From Melioribacteraceae bacterium (lineage in GTDB: Bacteria > Bacteroidota > Ignavibacteria > Ignavibacteriales > Melioribacteraceae): a stretch of DNA of 61,170 nt. Under the pieces are notes generated by a model, which searched no databases, was not told where the DNA came from, and saw only the letters and a list, made by a program, of their open reading frames with translations. Position numbers and translations under genes: made by a program. How positions within the stretch are numbered: the stretch's first letter is position 1; each line of letters begins with the position of its first letter. Location of the stretch: positions 1 to 61,170 of the forward strand of contig JAOADJ010000019.1 of assembly GCA_026417375.1 (NCBI GenBank), written 5' to 3'. Below, in pieces: positions 1 to 10,023 of the stretch.

Positions 1-369
1 TTTGATGATTTCTCAACATTCGGATTTAATTTCACTGAAACCTTTTCTCCAAAAATAGATATTTCAGAAGAAAAAGATAAAATTAATGTTATTGCTGAAA
101 TACCTGGTGTAAAAAAAGAAAATTTAAAAATCACATTGCAAGATAATATTTTAACAATTGAAGGCGAAAAGAAAAAAGAAGAAGAAAAGAAAGACAAAAA
201 TTTCTATCGCTGCGAAAGAATATTTGGAAGTTTCAAACGTAGCTTTACTCTACCTGCTGAAGTTGATAGCGATAAAGTTAAAGCAAAATTTGAAGAAGGT
301 ATGTTGAATATCACTCTCAAAAAAATAGAACCAAAAGTAAAAAATGAAAAAGTTATCGAGCTGAAGTAA
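1..369 (+). CDS. Small heat shock protein Hsp20 (5' end outside window)
   Basis: ATP-independent holdase chaperone of the alpha-crystallin family that keeps unfolding proteins soluble in the cytoplasm until DnaK can act. The frame is open from base 1, so the start lies upstream. The visible 122 codons cover the alpha-crystallin domain, including the PGVKKENLKI strand, the FKRSFTLP segment and the conserved C-terminal GMLNITLKK motif. A charged Lys/Glu loop sits between the strands. It lies 45 nt upstream of dnaK on the same strand and is probably co-transcribed with it. The family call is secure; only the N-terminus is missing, because of the window edge. Confidence 0.92.
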   Translation, partial: FDDFSTFGFNFTETFSPKIDISEEKDKINVIAEIPGVKKENLKITLQDNILTIEGEKKKEEEKKDKNFYRCERIFGSFKRSFTLPAEVDSDKVKAKFEEGMLNITLKKIEPKVKNEKVIELK

Positions 370-414
370 AATTCTTCAGCTCATTTTTTTATAATATAAA
401 ATGAGGAAAATAAA

Positions 415-2340
415 ATGGGAAAAATTATAGGTATTGATTTAGGAACAACTAACTCTTGTGTTGCTGTAATGGAAGGTAATGAACCAGTTGTAATTCCTAA
501 TTCAGAAGGCGGAAGAACAACTCCTTCTGTTGTTGCTTTTACTAAAACAGGTGAAAGATTAGTTGGGCAACCGGCAAAAAGACAAGCAGTTACAAATCCT
601 AAAAACACTGTTTCTTCTATAAAAAGATTTATGGGAAGATTAAGAAATGAAGTTGACCGTGAAGTTACAGAAGTTCCTTATGAAGTAATTGCCGGTGATA
701 ATGGTTCAGCTCGTGTTAAAATTGGTGACAGAGTTTATTCGCCACCAGAAATTTCTGCTTTAATTCTTCAAAAAATGAAAAAGACTGCAGAAGATTATCT
801 TGGTCAAGAAGTTACAGAAGCAGTTATTACAGTTCCTGCATATTTTAATGATGCACAAAGACAAGCAACAAAAGATGCTGGCGAAATCGCAGGTTTAAAA
901 GTTCGTAGAATTATTAATGAACCAACCGCTGCTGCATTAGCATACGGATTAGATAAAAAACATAAAGACCAGATTGTTGCTGTTTATGATTTAGGTGGTG
1001 GAACTTTTGATATTTCAATACTTCAACTTGGAGAAGGTGTTTTTGAAGTAAAATCAACTAATGGTGATACACATCTTGGTGGTGATGATTTTGACCAAAG
1101 ATTAATTGATTATCTTGCAGATGAATTTCAGAAACAAGAAGGAATTGATTTACGTAAAGATCCGATGGCATTACAACGATTAAAAGAAGCAGCAGAAAAA
1201 GCAAAGATTGAACTTTCATCTTCAATGCAAACTGATGTTAATTTACCATTCATTACTGCGACACAAGATGGTCCAAAACATTTAAACATAAATATTACTC
1301 GTGCAAAATTTGAACAACTAATTGATGATTTACTCGAAAGAACAAAAATTCCTTGTGAACGTGCAATGAAAGATGCCGGTGTTACTCCATCTCAAATTGA
1401 TGAAGTAATATTAGTTGGTGGTTCAACACGTGTTCCAAAAGTTCAGGAAATTGTAAAACAACTTTTCGGTAAAGAACCACACAAAGGTGTTAATCCGGAT
1501 GAAGTAGTTGCAATTGGAGCAGCAATTCAAGGTGGTGTGTTAGCCGGTGATGTTAAAGATGTTCTTTTACTTGACGTTACTCCACTTTCTCTTGGTATTG
1601 AAACTCTTGGTGGTGTAATGACTGTATTAATTCCTGCAAACACAACAATACCAACAAGAAAGAGTGAAGTATTTTCAACTGCTGCTGATAATCAACCATC
1701 AGTTGAAATTCACATTTTACAAGGTGAAAGACCGATGGCAATTGACAACAGAACATTAGGTCGTTTTCATCTCGATGGAATTCCACCAGCACCAAGAGGA
1801 GTTCCACAAATTGAAGTTACTTTTGATATCGACGCAAATGGTATTCTTCACGTATCTGCAAAAGATAAAGCGACAGGTAAAGAACAAAGTATAAGAATTA
1901 CTTCTTCATCTGGTTTATCAAAAGAAGAAGTTGAAAAAATGAAACAAGCAGCAAAAGAACACGCTGCAGAAGACAAAAAGAAAAAAGAAGAAGTTGAAAT
2001 TCGTAATCAAGCAGATTCTTTAGTTTTCCAAACAAAAAAACAAATGGAAGAATTAAAGGACAAACTTACAAGTGAACAAAAAACAAGATTAGAAATTGAA
2101 GTTCAAAAAGTTGAAGATGCGTTAAAAACAAACAACGCTGATTCAATAAAATCTGCTTCAGAAAATCTTTCAAAAGTTTGGAATGAAATAGCACAAACAT
2201 TATATCAACAACCTGGCGCTCAAGGTTCAAGTCAATCGGGACCAGATTTTAGTGCCGGAAGTCAACAACAAAGTGATTCGACAAAGAAAGATGACAAAGA
2301 AGTTCAGGATGCTTCTTATGAAGTTGTTGATGACAAATAG
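415..2340 (+). CDS. dnaK: Molecular chaperone DnaK (Hsp70)
   Basis: ATP-driven Hsp70 chaperone in the cytoplasm, working with DnaJ and GrpE (neither is in the window). At 641 aa it has the normal length. Visible are the N-terminal phosphate-binding [10 protein letters not shown], the second phosphate loop [12 protein letters not shown], the adenosine motif [12 protein letters not shown], the hydrophobic interdomain linker [16 protein letters not shown], a substrate-binding domain and a helical lid ending in a Gln/Ser-rich tail and the canonical acidic [14 protein letters not shown] Shine-Dalgarno precedes the ATG. It is flanked by two Hsp20 genes on the same strand, so it is probably heat inducible, although no CIRCE-like inverted repeat lies inside the window. 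Confidence 0.98.
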   Translation: MGKIIGIDLGTTNSCVAVMEGNEPVVIPNSEGGRTTPSVVAFTKTGERLVGQPAKRQAVTNPKNTVSSIKRFMGRLRNEVDREVTEVPYEVIAGDNGSARVKIGDRVYSPPEISALILQKMKKTAEDYLGQEVTEAVITVPAYFNDAQRQATKDAGEIAGLKVRRIINEPTAAALAYGLDKKHKDQIVAVYDLGGGTFDISILQLGEGVFEVKSTNGDTHLGGDDFDQRLIDYLADEFQKQEGIDLRKDPMALQRLKEAAEKAKIELSSSMQTDVNLPFITATQDGPKHLNINITRAKFEQLIDDLLERTKIPCERAMKDAGVTPSQIDEVILVGGSTRVPKVQEIVKQLFGKEPHKGVNPDEVVAIGAAIQGGVLAGDVKDVLLLDVTPLSLGIETLGGVMTVLIPANTTIPTRKSEVFSTAADNQPSVEIHILQGERPMAIDNRTLGRFHLDGIPPAPRGVPQIEVTFDIDANGILHVSAKDKATGKEQSIRITSSSGLSKEEVEKMKQAAKEHAAEDKKKKEEVEIRNQADSLVFQTKKQMEELKDKLTSEQKTRLEIEVQKVEDALKTNNADSIKSASENLSKVWNEIAQTLYQQPGAQGSSQSGPDFSAGSQQQSDSTKKDDKEVQDASYEVVDDK

Positions 2341-2363
2341 AATTAAAAAAAAGGAGGTGTAAT

Positions 2364-2756
2364 ATGACAGAAGTAAAAGATACATTAGAAGTTAAACAAA
2401 AAAGAAGCTGGGATGAAGCATTAGAAAAAGAATCTTGGGTTGCTCCATTAATTGATATTTATGAAACTGAAGATGACTTTTTCTTAAATGCATATATGCC
2501 CGGTGTTAAAAAAGAAGATGTTAAAATAAAACTTGAAGATGGTAATTTAGTAATCATGGGTAGAATTGATTACGAAGATACCATCAACAAAAAATATGTT
2601 CTTCAGGAAACTGTTTTGGGTAACTACTATCGTAGATTTAAAATTTCTGATAGCATTGATGAATCTAAAATTGATGCTAAATTAGAAAATGGTATATTGA
2701 ATGTTAAACTCCCAAAACATGAAAGAGTAAAACCAAGAACAATTGAAATAAAATAA
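2364..2756 (+). CDS. Small heat shock protein Hsp20
   Basis: Second alpha-crystallin-type holdase, 130 aa. Residues 25-125 form the crystallin domain with the YMPGVKKEDVKIKL strand and the family-specific LENGILNVKLPK near the C-terminus. A short acidic/basic N-terminal arm replaces the longer one seen in some paralogues. The start is fixed by a strong AAGGAGGTG Shine-Dalgarno 24 nt after the dnaK stop, so the gene is translated from the same transcript. It differs clearly in sequence from the Hsp20 at position 1, so the two are not a recent duplication. A rho-independent terminator follows it, closing the heat-shock operon. Confidence 0.95.
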   Translation: MTEVKDTLEVKQKRSWDEALEKESWVAPLIDIYETEDDFFLNAYMPGVKKEDVKIKLEDGNLVIMGRIDYEDTINKKYVLQETVLGNYYRRFKISDSIDESKIDAKLENGILNVKLPKHERVKPRTIEIK

Positions 2757-2781
2757 TCAACCTATAATATCTCCCCAAAAT

Positions 2782-2814
2782 AAAAGTCACCCAAAAAATT
2801 CGGGTGACTTTTTT
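2782..2814 (+). terminator. Rho-independent terminator of the hsp20-dnaK-hsp20 operon
   Basis: An 11-bp perfect stem (AAAAGTCACCC / GGGTGACTTTT) with a 9-nt loop, followed by T-rich sequence, 26 nt after the second hsp20 stop codon. Confidence 0.85.
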
Positions 2815-2923
2815 ATTTATAATTTTTCAGGTTAAATTTTGAATGGAATTTTTACTTTTTGGGTTAAAATTAAATTTTTTTTAAAAAAATCAAGAATAGA
2901 TTTATTCTAAATTAAATATATTA

Positions 2924-3011
2924 GGAGAGTTGCTAGAGTGGTTGAATAGGACGGTCTCGAAAACCGTTTTCCGAGTTTTTCGGAACGAGGGTTCGAATCC
3001 CTCACTCTCCG
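2924..3011 (+). tRNA. tRNA-Ser (CGA)
   Basis: Class II tRNA of 88 nt. The acceptor stem GGAGAGT pairs with ACTCTCC. The anticodon stem ACGGT/ACCGT encloses loop CTCGAAA, with anticodon CGA at 2958-2960 (reads UCG). A long variable arm (TTTTCCGAGTTTTTCGGAA) identifies serine, and the T-arm is GAGGGTTCGAATCCCTC. CCA is not encoded; the next bases are CAA. Confidence 0.95.
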
Positions 3012-3045
3012 CAAAATATATTTCAAGTTATTAACAATCCTCTTT

Positions 3046-6000
3046 TCAATTTTTTAATTTCAATAGTTTGGCAGATTCATTTTGAGTATTTATTTTAATT
3101 GCAATTCCATTATCATTAGTAATATCATTATCATTAACAAAATGTAAATCAATCAAACCATTTGTTTTGATACCTGTTCTTAAATAATTCATTTCACTAA
3201 GTGCCAAACTCCATCCTTCAAACCAAAGTTTGAGATTTTCAATATTGCAATTTTTTTCTGTATGAATAATTAAATCAATATCACTTTGAGCAGTTGCAGT
3301 TGCATTATTTGTACTGCCAGTTAAATAAATTGCTTTTATTCCAAATTTTTTAAAGTCAATTTCATTTGCAATTTTTTCAGCCATTTTCATTCTCCATCGC
3401 CAATGATCATGAATATGATAATCTTCGTTTGATGTTTTAGTTTCAATTTCTTTCACTGCTTCGTTACTTGGATAAGTAAAAATTGCAACCGCACTTTCAA
3501 TTTCTGCATTTACATAAACTTTCAGAATCATTCCATCTTTTACGAATGGAACATCAATAACTTTTATCACATTTTTTAATTCTTCAAACTCTGGAACCAG
3601 TTCACCAAAAATATTTTCTGAATCATTAAAAAATGTTTCGTTAAAAATTATTCCATCGTCATCCGGATAAAGTGGTAAGTATCGAATATTTGCTTCAACT
3701 AAATCCTGAAAAAAATGAGTTCCAAAAGATAAATCGGGAACATAATTTCCTTTCTTTTTAGCAATTTCAATTAACATCGAAGTGTTATTAATATCGGAAT
3801 AAGTAACACTAACACCAAGTTTTATATCGCCACGACTTCCCCAGCGACCCGGACCCATTAAAATAAATTTTCTTTTCGGTAAAACTTTATTGAGTTTACT
3901 TATTGCTCTTCCAACTTCGAGCATTGTTTCTCTATCCGGAATTTCTGAATATTTTGATGGATCAACATAAACAATATGAGTAATATCCGGAACTTTTCCG
4001 TTTGAAATAAATTTTTTTGCATTAAATAAAATAAGTTCTTGTGGAATATCTTTAGGAATATTATCCGGACTAATATCAGCAAGATTACTTTGCGGACGAC
4101 ATTGCAAGAGGTAATAATCTTTTCCATCATGAGCAAATTCAATATCGACAGGAGATTTAATTTTTTCTTGCAACACTTTAGTTACAGCATGAATTTTTTT
4201 AAGAAAGTTTGTTTTGGAAATCAAACCTTCGAAAGAGACTACAAATTCTTTACTTGGATCATCAACATCAAGCAAACCGGGTTGACGCACCATATTATTT
4301 TCAATTATAGAAAATACTTCATTAAACATTGGAAATGATGCACCATATTCTTCAATTAATTTTGATACTGAAATAGATTCAAATTCATTTGTTTCAAGAT
4401 TAATTACATCCATTCTTTGTGGTGAATATCTTCTCAATTCATCTGGTGTAACATTTACTCTTAAATTAGGTTGACCCGGTGCTGCTAAAATCGGGAAATC
4501 ATCACTCAATCTATCAACAGCTCTTGTTCCTAAACCGGGAACAATTCGAACTAATCCATCTTCACGTTTAATTCTTGGTGACCATCTAAATTCATTGTTG
4601 CTAAAAGCAACACCTGCAAAAATCGGGAAATAATATTTTCCAACTTTTGTACCCACAACTTCCTGAATCATAATTCCCATTTCTTCATGAAAATCTAATA
4701 AACCTTTTTCAGCACGATATTCAATAGGGTCAGGCGAAAATGTTGAAGCATAAACTTCTGCAATTGCATCCATCAATGCGTAAAGTCTTTGTTGTTTTGA
4801 ACCTTGATTTGCTAAAAATAAACTTTTGTATTTACCGGAAAATACAGCACCAATTTGATCCTCTAATAATGATGAACTTCTTACAATAATAGGTTTTTCT
4901 CCTAAATCATCTAATGCAATTGAAAGCCCTTTAACTATATCAGGTGGAAATTCGGAGTTTTTAAATAATTGTACTAAGTGTGGATATTCAATTCTTACTT
5001 CGTCAAGTTCTTTATACTTTTGCTCGAGAACTTCTTCTAAATTATTGTATTGGATAAATGAAATAACACCATCAGAAGTTATATACCAGGTCTTTGGTGT
5101 TTTAATATCTTTTATTAAATCAATTTTATCACTTTCTTTATTAAGAATATGTGCAGCTAAAAATATTCCTGCACTTTTTCCTCCAAGTTTTCCATGGCTT
5201 CCGGAAGGAAAGATCATTTTGTCAATCAGGAATCTGAAATCAGTAAGTTTAACATATTCTTTTGCAACGCTTATATATTCTAATTGATCGGTAAAAAATC
5301 TTCTTAATAATGAAACACGTAATCCTTTTGCTGTTGAAGGTTCTAATTCAAATTTTTCTGTTGCTAAATGATAAAATTTTCTGATTGCATCTGCAATTTC
5401 AGTTAATGATGTATCTGAATTATCTACAACTTTAATTAAAGAACTTGATTTATCTTCCTGAATCCATTTTTGAATTTTAGTTAGAATTACATCATCTGTT
5501 AAATTTTCTTTTGCCAAGTTTAAAATTGTTTCAACGTAATGATCATAATTAGCAATTTTTTTTACTTTCAAAGGTTTATTATCATCATAATTTTGATCAT
5601 CTAAATTTCCCTGACGCGATAAAGCATTTTGCCTCATTAACATTTCAGCTTCTTCTACACCTTTCCAGCAAAGTAAGTGAAGCATCTTTCTTAATAAACT
5701 CATAAACAGATTCGGATCAGTTTTTCTTACCATATTAAGAACTATTCTCCACTCTCCTTTTTGACTTCCTTCCATTTGTTCACGAACATTGCTTAATTCC
5801 TGAAATACAACTTTTAATTTTTGATGGAGAATGAAATGTCCGAGTCTATCAGCAATTGTATCCAATAATTTTTTTTCTGCTTTTGTAAATGGACCGTAAT
5901 GGGATTGAGGCATTTCCTGTTGATAATAAACTGAAATGTTTCCAACTATTTTATCCTGAACTGAAATATCACTTCTTATAACCCATGGAGTTTCTTTGAA

Positions 6001-6225
6001 ATTTTCTGTCTGATAAACAATTTCACCATAAACTAATCTTGCTTTACAAACATTAGGATATTGAAAACCATTTGGTAAAGTATCCATAATAGTATGAAAA
6101 GCTTCCTTTAAGGTTATATCTGAACGATTTAAACTATCTTCAATTTTATATAGACAATTTAATTCTTTCGCTCTTTCATGCAATTCTAAAACAAGGTGAT
6201 CTATTGGATTAAACTTATCAGACAT
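3046..6225 (-). CDS. GAF-like / PEP-pyruvate-binding ATP-grasp / nucleotidyltransferase fusion protein
   Basis: A 1059-aa multidomain protein. Residues 1-150 resemble a GAF-type sensor and are followed by a helical region. Residues about 330-720 are the ATP-grasp domain of pyruvate phosphate dikinase/PEP synthase (PPDK_N), with GKLGGKSAG, PIIVRSSSLLED and the closing YYLLQCRPQ. Residues 740-940 carry GPGRWGSRGD and FGTHFFQDLVE, found in uncharacterised relatives. The last ~100 residues have a nucleotidyltransferase signature (LTGSTNN...SDIDLI). The phosphohistidine swivel and the PEP/pyruvate TIM barrel are absent, so it cannot be a complete PEP synthase. The ATG at 6225 was chosen because GGAG lies 7 nt upstream; a TTG 12 nt earlier lies inside that Shine-Dalgarno. 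The substrate is unknown. Confidence 0.8.
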   Translation of the reverse strand: MSDKFNPIDHLVLELHERAKELNCLYKIEDSLNRSDITLKEAFHTIMDTLPNGFQYPNVCKARLVYGEIVYQTENFKETPWVIRSDISVQDKIVGNISVYYQQEMPQSHYGPFTKAEKKLLDTIADRLGHFILHQKLKVVFQELSNVREQMEGSQKGEWRIVLNMVRKTDPNLFMSLLRKMLHLLCWKGVEEAEMLMRQNALSRQGNLDDQNYDDNKPLKVKKIANYDHYVETILNLAKENLTDDVILTKIQKWIQEDKSSSLIKVVDNSDTSLTEIADAIRKFYHLATEKFELEPSTAKGLRVSLLRRFFTDQLEYISVAKEYVKLTDFRFLIDKMIFPSGSHGKLGGKSAGIFLAAHILNKESDKIDLIKDIKTPKTWYITSDGVISFIQYNNLEEVLEQKYKELDEVRIEYPHLVQLFKNSEFPPDIVKGLSIALDDLGEKPIIVRSSSLLEDQIGAVFSGKYKSLFLANQGSKQQRLYALMDAIAEVYASTFSPDPIEYRAEKGLLDFHEEMGIMIQEVVGTKVGKYYFPIFAGVAFSNNEFRWSPRIKREDGLVRIVPGLGTRAVDRLSDDFPILAAPGQPNLRVNVTPDELRRYSPQRMDVINLETNEFESISVSKLIEEYGASFPMFNEVFSIIENNMVRQPGLLDVDDPSKEFVVSFEGLISKTNFLKKIHAVTKVLQEKIKSPVDIEFAHDGKDYYLLQCRPQSNLADISPDNIPKDIPQELILFNAKKFISNGKVPDITHIVYVDPSKYSEIPDRETMLEVGRAISKLNKVLPKRKFILMGPGRWGSRGDIKLGVSVTYSDINNTSMLIEIAKKKGNYVPDLSFGTHFFQDLVEANIRYLPLYPDDDGIIFNETFFNDSENIFGELVPEFEELKNVIKVIDVPFVKDGMILKVYVNAEIESAVAIFTYPSNEAVKEIETKTSNEDYHIHDHWRWRMKMAEKIANEIDFKKFGIKAIYLTGSTNNATATAQSDIDLIIHTEKNCNIENLKLWFEGWSLALSEMNYLRTGIKTNGLIDLHFVNDNDITNDNGIAIKINTQNESAKLLKLKN

Positions 6226-6236
6226 AAAAAACTCCA

Positions 6237-6288
6237 AATGTTATTTATGTAATTCAAATTCTTTTATAAATTTAATTAAATAACATTT
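6237..6288 (-). repeat. 12-bp inverted repeat in the leader of the ATP-grasp fusion gene
   Basis: AAATGTTATTTA and its exact complement TAAATAACATTT are separated by 28 nt. The downstream arm abuts the GGAG ribosome-binding site of the gene starting at 6225. It could be an operator or a leader hairpin occluding the ribosome-binding site. AT-rich sequence makes chance palindromes more likely, so confidence is modest. Confidence 0.4.
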
Positions 6289-6311
6289 ATAATTAAAAAT
6301 TAGTTTTAAAA

Positions 6312-6350
6312 TAAAAAAAGCCGAAAGGTAAATTCCTTTCGGCTTAAAAA
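6312..6350 (-). terminator. Rho-independent terminator of the glutamate dehydrogenase gene
   Basis: On the minus strand, TAAGCCGAAAGG pairs with CCTTTCGGCTTA across a 6-nt loop and is followed by a run of seven T. It lies 15 nt after the dehydrogenase stop codon and before the leader of the downstream gene. Confidence 0.88.
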
Positions 6351-6364
6351 ATGTAATTAATAAA

Positions 6365-7651
6365 TTATACCCAACCACGATCTTTACAAGCCTGAGCAAC
6401 TCTGTTAATTGAAATTACATAAGCAGCATCACGCATATAAAGATTTTTCTTTTTAGCTAAATCACTAACAGCACGAAAAGCTGAAGTCATTTTTGTATCG
6501 AGTTTACTTAACACTTCATCTTTTTCCCAATAATAATTCATATTACATTGAACTTGTTCAAAGTAGCTACAAGTAACACCACCAGCATTAGCTAAGAAAT
6601 CCGGGATTAAGAAAATTCCTTTTTCTTGAATTATTTTATCTGCTTCAGGAGTTGTTGGACCATTTGCACCTTCAGCAATAATTTTCACTTTACCAGAAAT
6701 TTTTACAGCATTATCAGCACGCACCTGATTTTCTAAAGCTGCTGGAATTAAAATATCAACTTCTTGTTCAATCCATGCTTCACCATCTAAAACTTCGTAA
6801 CCAAGTTCTTTAGCTTTGTTTTTATCAATACCACCAAATTTGTCTGTAATACCTCTCAGTTGTTCTAAATCAACACCATCATTTCTTTTAAATGTGTAAG
6901 AGCATTGATCTTGTTGATCCCAACTAGAAACTGCAATAACTTTTCCACCTAATTGAGTATAAAGTTCAATTGCATATTGAGAAACATTACCAAAGCCCTG
7001 AACACTTGCTGTGGTATTTTCAGGATTAATGTTCATATCTTTTAGTGCTTCACGAATTGTATAAACAACACCATAACCTGTAGCTTCAGTTCTACCAAGA
7101 GAACCACCCATTCCAACTGGTTTACCAGTAATGAATCCGGGATATTTACCACCATGGATTGTTTCAAATTCATCAAGCATCCATAACATATGTTGAGCAT
7201 TTGTCATAACATCAGGAGCAGGAACGTCATTTAATGGTCCAACATTTTTAGCCATTTGACGAACCCAACCACGACAAATTTGCTCTTGTTCTTTTGCACT
7301 TAAATGATGTGGATCGCAAATAACTCCACCTTTACCACCACCAAGCGGAATATTCACAACAGCACATTTCCATGTCATCCACATTGCTAAAGCACGAACT
7401 GTATCAGCTGTTTCATGTGGATGAAATCTTATTCCACCTTTTGCTGGTCCACGTGCATCGTTATGTTGGACTCTAAAACCTCTAAATACTTTTGTAGTTC
7501 CATCATCCATTTTTACCGGAATACTAAAAGCATATTCTCTCAATGGATTTCTTAATAATTCTCTTGTGGCACTGTCAAGATTTAACAAATCTGCTACTTT
7601 GTCGAATTGTGCTTGTGCCATTTCAAAGGGATTAAATTCTTTGCTTGCCAT
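6365..7651 (-). CDS. gdhA: Glu/Leu/Phe/Val dehydrogenase family, probable glutamate dehydrogenase
   Basis: Cytoplasmic NAD(P)-dependent oxidative deamination of glutamate to 2-oxoglutarate and ammonium, or the reverse, linking nitrogen and carbon metabolism. At 428 aa it has the usual length of the short hexameric form. The N-terminal dimerisation/substrate domain holds GPAKGGIRFHP and the catalytic-lysine segment VVNIPLGGGKGGV. The C-terminal Rossmann domain shows GFGNVSQYAIEL and ANGPTTPEAD. A GAGGTAAG Shine-Dalgarno supports the ATG. The gene is monocistronic, with its own terminator. Coenzyme preference cannot be read with confidence. Substrate is inferred as glutamate from family prevalence. 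Confidence 0.93.
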   Translation of the reverse strand: MASKEFNPFEMAQAQFDKVADLLNLDSATRELLRNPLREYAFSIPVKMDDGTTKVFRGFRVQHNDARGPAKGGIRFHPHETADTVRALAMWMTWKCAVVNIPLGGGKGGVICDPHHLSAKEQEQICRGWVRQMAKNVGPLNDVPAPDVMTNAQHMLWMLDEFETIHGGKYPGFITGKPVGMGGSLGRTEATGYGVVYTIREALKDMNINPENTTASVQGFGNVSQYAIELYTQLGGKVIAVSSWDQQDQCSYTFKRNDGVDLEQLRGITDKFGGIDKNKAKELGYEVLDGEAWIEQEVDILIPAALENQVRADNAVKISGKVKIIAEGANGPTTPEADKIIQEKGIFLIPDFLANAGGVTCSYFEQVQCNMNYYWEKDEVLSKLDTKMTSAFRAVSDLAKKKNLYMRDAAYVISINRVAQACKDRGWV

Positions 7652-7883
7652 AGCTTACCTCAGACTTAGATTTTTTAGTTTAATAATCTAACTTGGAGAA
7701 CCAATCAAAAGATTTCCCTTTTTATCTTTTATGGCTCGTTTCCCATCCAAGTCTTTAAAATTGACATATGCAAAATAGATAGTTAGTTATTGTTAAGCAA
7801 AAAGTTGTTTCAAATTTTTATTTTGTTTTTGATTATTGCTAATTCTATTTTAATGTCATTCAAAACATTTTATTGGAGTGTTT

Positions 7884-9995
7884 ATGAGAAAAATATTTTT
7901 TGTTTTATTAATTACATCTTTATCTGTATCTCAACTCTTTTCTCAAGCATTAAATTATCCTAAAGCTAAAAAAGTTGATCATGTTGATGATTATCATGGA
8001 ACAAAAGTAGCTGATCCTTATCGTTGGTTAGAAGACAATAATTCAGAAGAAACAAAAGCTTGGGTAGAAGCTGAAAATAAAATAACTAATGAATATTTAT
8101 CAAAAATTCCATTTAAAGAAAAAATCAAAAAAAGATTAACTGAACTTTGGAATTATGAAAGATATTCTGCTCCTCAAAAAGTTGGTGATTATTACATATT
8201 TTCAAAAAATGATGGATTACAAGAACAAAGTGTTATTTACATTCAAAAAGGTTTGAATGGAAAACCGGAAGTTTTAATTGACCCAAATAAACTTTCTAAT
8301 GATGGTTCTGTAAGTTTAGCAGGTTTATATTTTTCTAACGATAATAAATATTTAAGTTATGGTATTTCAAAAGGTGGAAGCGATTGGAGAGAATTTTATG
8401 TGATGGATATTGCAACTAAAAAATTAACTGATGATTTAATTAAGTTTTCTAAGTTTAGTGGTAATGCTTGGTACAAAGATGGATTTTTTTATTCGAGATA
8501 TGCTGAACCAAAACCGGGTGAAGAGTTAAAACAAAAAAATGAATATCAAAAATTATATTATCATAAACTTGGTACTTCTCAGATTGATGACAAATTAATT
8601 TTAGAAGATAATGATAATCCTAAACGTGGATTTGGGGCTGAAGTTACAGATGATGAAAAATATTTAATTATTTCTGTATGGGAAGGCTCTTCTTCTGAAA
8701 ATATGATTTGGTATAAAAATCTTGAAACAAATAGTGAGGTTAAAAAAATTGTTGTAAAACCTGATGCTCGTTATAGCTTTGTTGATAATTTTGATGATAA
8801 ATTTTTAATTCTCACAAATTTAAATGCTCCTAATAATCGTGTTGTTTTAGTTGATTTAAAAAATCCTGATAAATCAAATTGGCAAACTTTAATTCCTGAA
8901 GGTAAAGATGTAATTCAAAATGTTTCTCATGTTGGTGGTAAATTATTTGTTACTTATCTGAAAGATGCAACAAGCAGAGTTACTGTATTTAATGAACAAG
9001 GAAATTATTTATATGAAGTTAAACTTCCCGGTATTGGAACAGTAAGTGGATTTAGTGGAAAACATAATGATCAAGAAACTTTCTATACATTTACATCTTT
9101 TACATATCCTCCAACAATTTACAGATATGATGTAAAGCAAAATAAATCCACATTGTACAGAGAATCAAAAGTTAAATTCAAACCAAATGACTATGAAACA
9201 AAACAAATTTTTTACGAAAGTAAAGATGGAACTAAAATACCTTTATTCATAGTACATAAAAAAGGATTGAAGTTAAATGGGGAAAATCCAACATTGCTTT
9301 ATGCTTATGGCGGTTTTAATGTTTCTATGTTACCAAGTTTTTCAGCTGGAAGAATTCCGCTTTTAGAAAATGGAGTTGTTTATGCAATGGCTTGTTTACG
9401 TGGCGGTGGTGAATATGGTGAAATTTGGCATCAAGCCGGAATGTTAAAAAATAAGCAAAATGTTTTTGATGATTTCATTTATGCAGCAGAATATTTAATA
9501 AAAAATAAATATACAAATCCAAATAAATTAGCAATTCAAGGTGGTTCTAATGGTGGTTTGTTAATTGGTGCAGTAATAAATCAAAGACCTGAGCTATTTA
9601 AAGTTGCTTTTCCACAAGTTGGTGTGATGGATATGTTGCGTTTTCATAAGTTTACTATTGGTTGGGCTTGGGTTCCTGAATATGGTTCAAGTGATAATCC
9701 GGATCAATTTAAATATTTATTTGCTTATTCTCCCCTTCATAATATTAAAGAAGGAGTTGTTTATCCTGCAACAATGGTTACAACTGCTGATCATGATGAT
9801 AGAGTATTTCCAGCTCATTCATTTAAATATGCAGCTACATTACAAGAAAAAGCAAGTAATAAAAATCCTGTTCTAATAAGAATTGAAACTAAAGTTGGTC
9901 ATGGTGCCGGAACTAGTACTTCTAAATCAATAGAGTTGTTAACTGATATGTACAGCTTTATGTTTTATAATATGGGAATTAATCCAAAGTTGTAA
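7884..9995 (+). CDS. Prolyl oligopeptidase (S9A family), exported
   Basis: Serine peptidase cleaving short peptides after proline. The N-terminal hydrophobic stretch MRKIFFVLLITSLSVSQLFS is a signal peptide, so the enzyme probably acts in the periplasm. The mature part has the family layout: an N-terminal arm (YPKAKKVDHVDDYHG), a seven-bladed propeller over residues about 80-430, and an alpha/beta hydrolase domain. Catalytic residues in the translated sequence are Ser555 (GGSNGG), Asp638 (HDDRVF) and His673 (GHGAGT). The ATG at 7884 was chosen over the GTG at 7878 because TTGGAG is the ribosome-binding site. At 703 aa it is the normal size. Confidence 0.95.
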   Translation: MRKIFFVLLITSLSVSQLFSQALNYPKAKKVDHVDDYHGTKVADPYRWLEDNNSEETKAWVEAENKITNEYLSKIPFKEKIKKRLTELWNYERYSAPQKVGDYYIFSKNDGLQEQSVIYIQKGLNGKPEVLIDPNKLSNDGSVSLAGLYFSNDNKYLSYGISKGGSDWREFYVMDIATKKLTDDLIKFSKFSGNAWYKDGFFYSRYAEPKPGEELKQKNEYQKLYYHKLGTSQIDDKLILEDNDNPKRGFGAEVTDDEKYLIISVWEGSSSENMIWYKNLETNSEVKKIVVKPDARYSFVDNFDDKFLILTNLNAPNNRVVLVDLKNPDKSNWQTLIPEGKDVIQNVSHVGGKLFVTYLKDATSRVTVFNEQGNYLYEVKLPGIGTVSGFSGKHNDQETFYTFTSFTYPPTIYRYDVKQNKSTLYRESKVKFKPNDYETKQIFYESKDGTKIPLFIVHKKGLKLNGENPTLLYAYGGFNVSMLPSFSAGRIPLLENGVVYAMACLRGGGEYGEIWHQAGMLKNKQNVFDDFIYAAEYLIKNKYTNPNKLAIQGGSNGGLLIGAVINQRPELFKVAFPQVGVMDMLRFHKFTIGWAWVPEYGSSDNPDQFKYLFAYSPLHNIKEGVVYPATMVTTADHDDRVFPAHSFKYAATLQEKASNKNPVLIRIETKVGHGAGTSTSKSIELLTDMYSFMFYNMGINPKL

Positions 9996-10023
9996 ACAAT
10001 AAATTTAGTTTGGATAAATTTTA

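Noticed and set aside
3046-6225. Full phosphoenolpyruvate synthase
   Set aside because: The phosphohistidine and PEP/pyruvate-binding domains are missing, and the C-terminus is a nucleotidyltransferase instead.
7690-7780. A minus-strand frame upstream of gdhA reading protein-like (GKRAIKDKKGNLLIGSPS then stop)
   Set aside because: No start codon with a ribosome-binding site, only about 35 codons, and no relation to neighbours. It may be a decayed gene end, but chance cannot be excluded.
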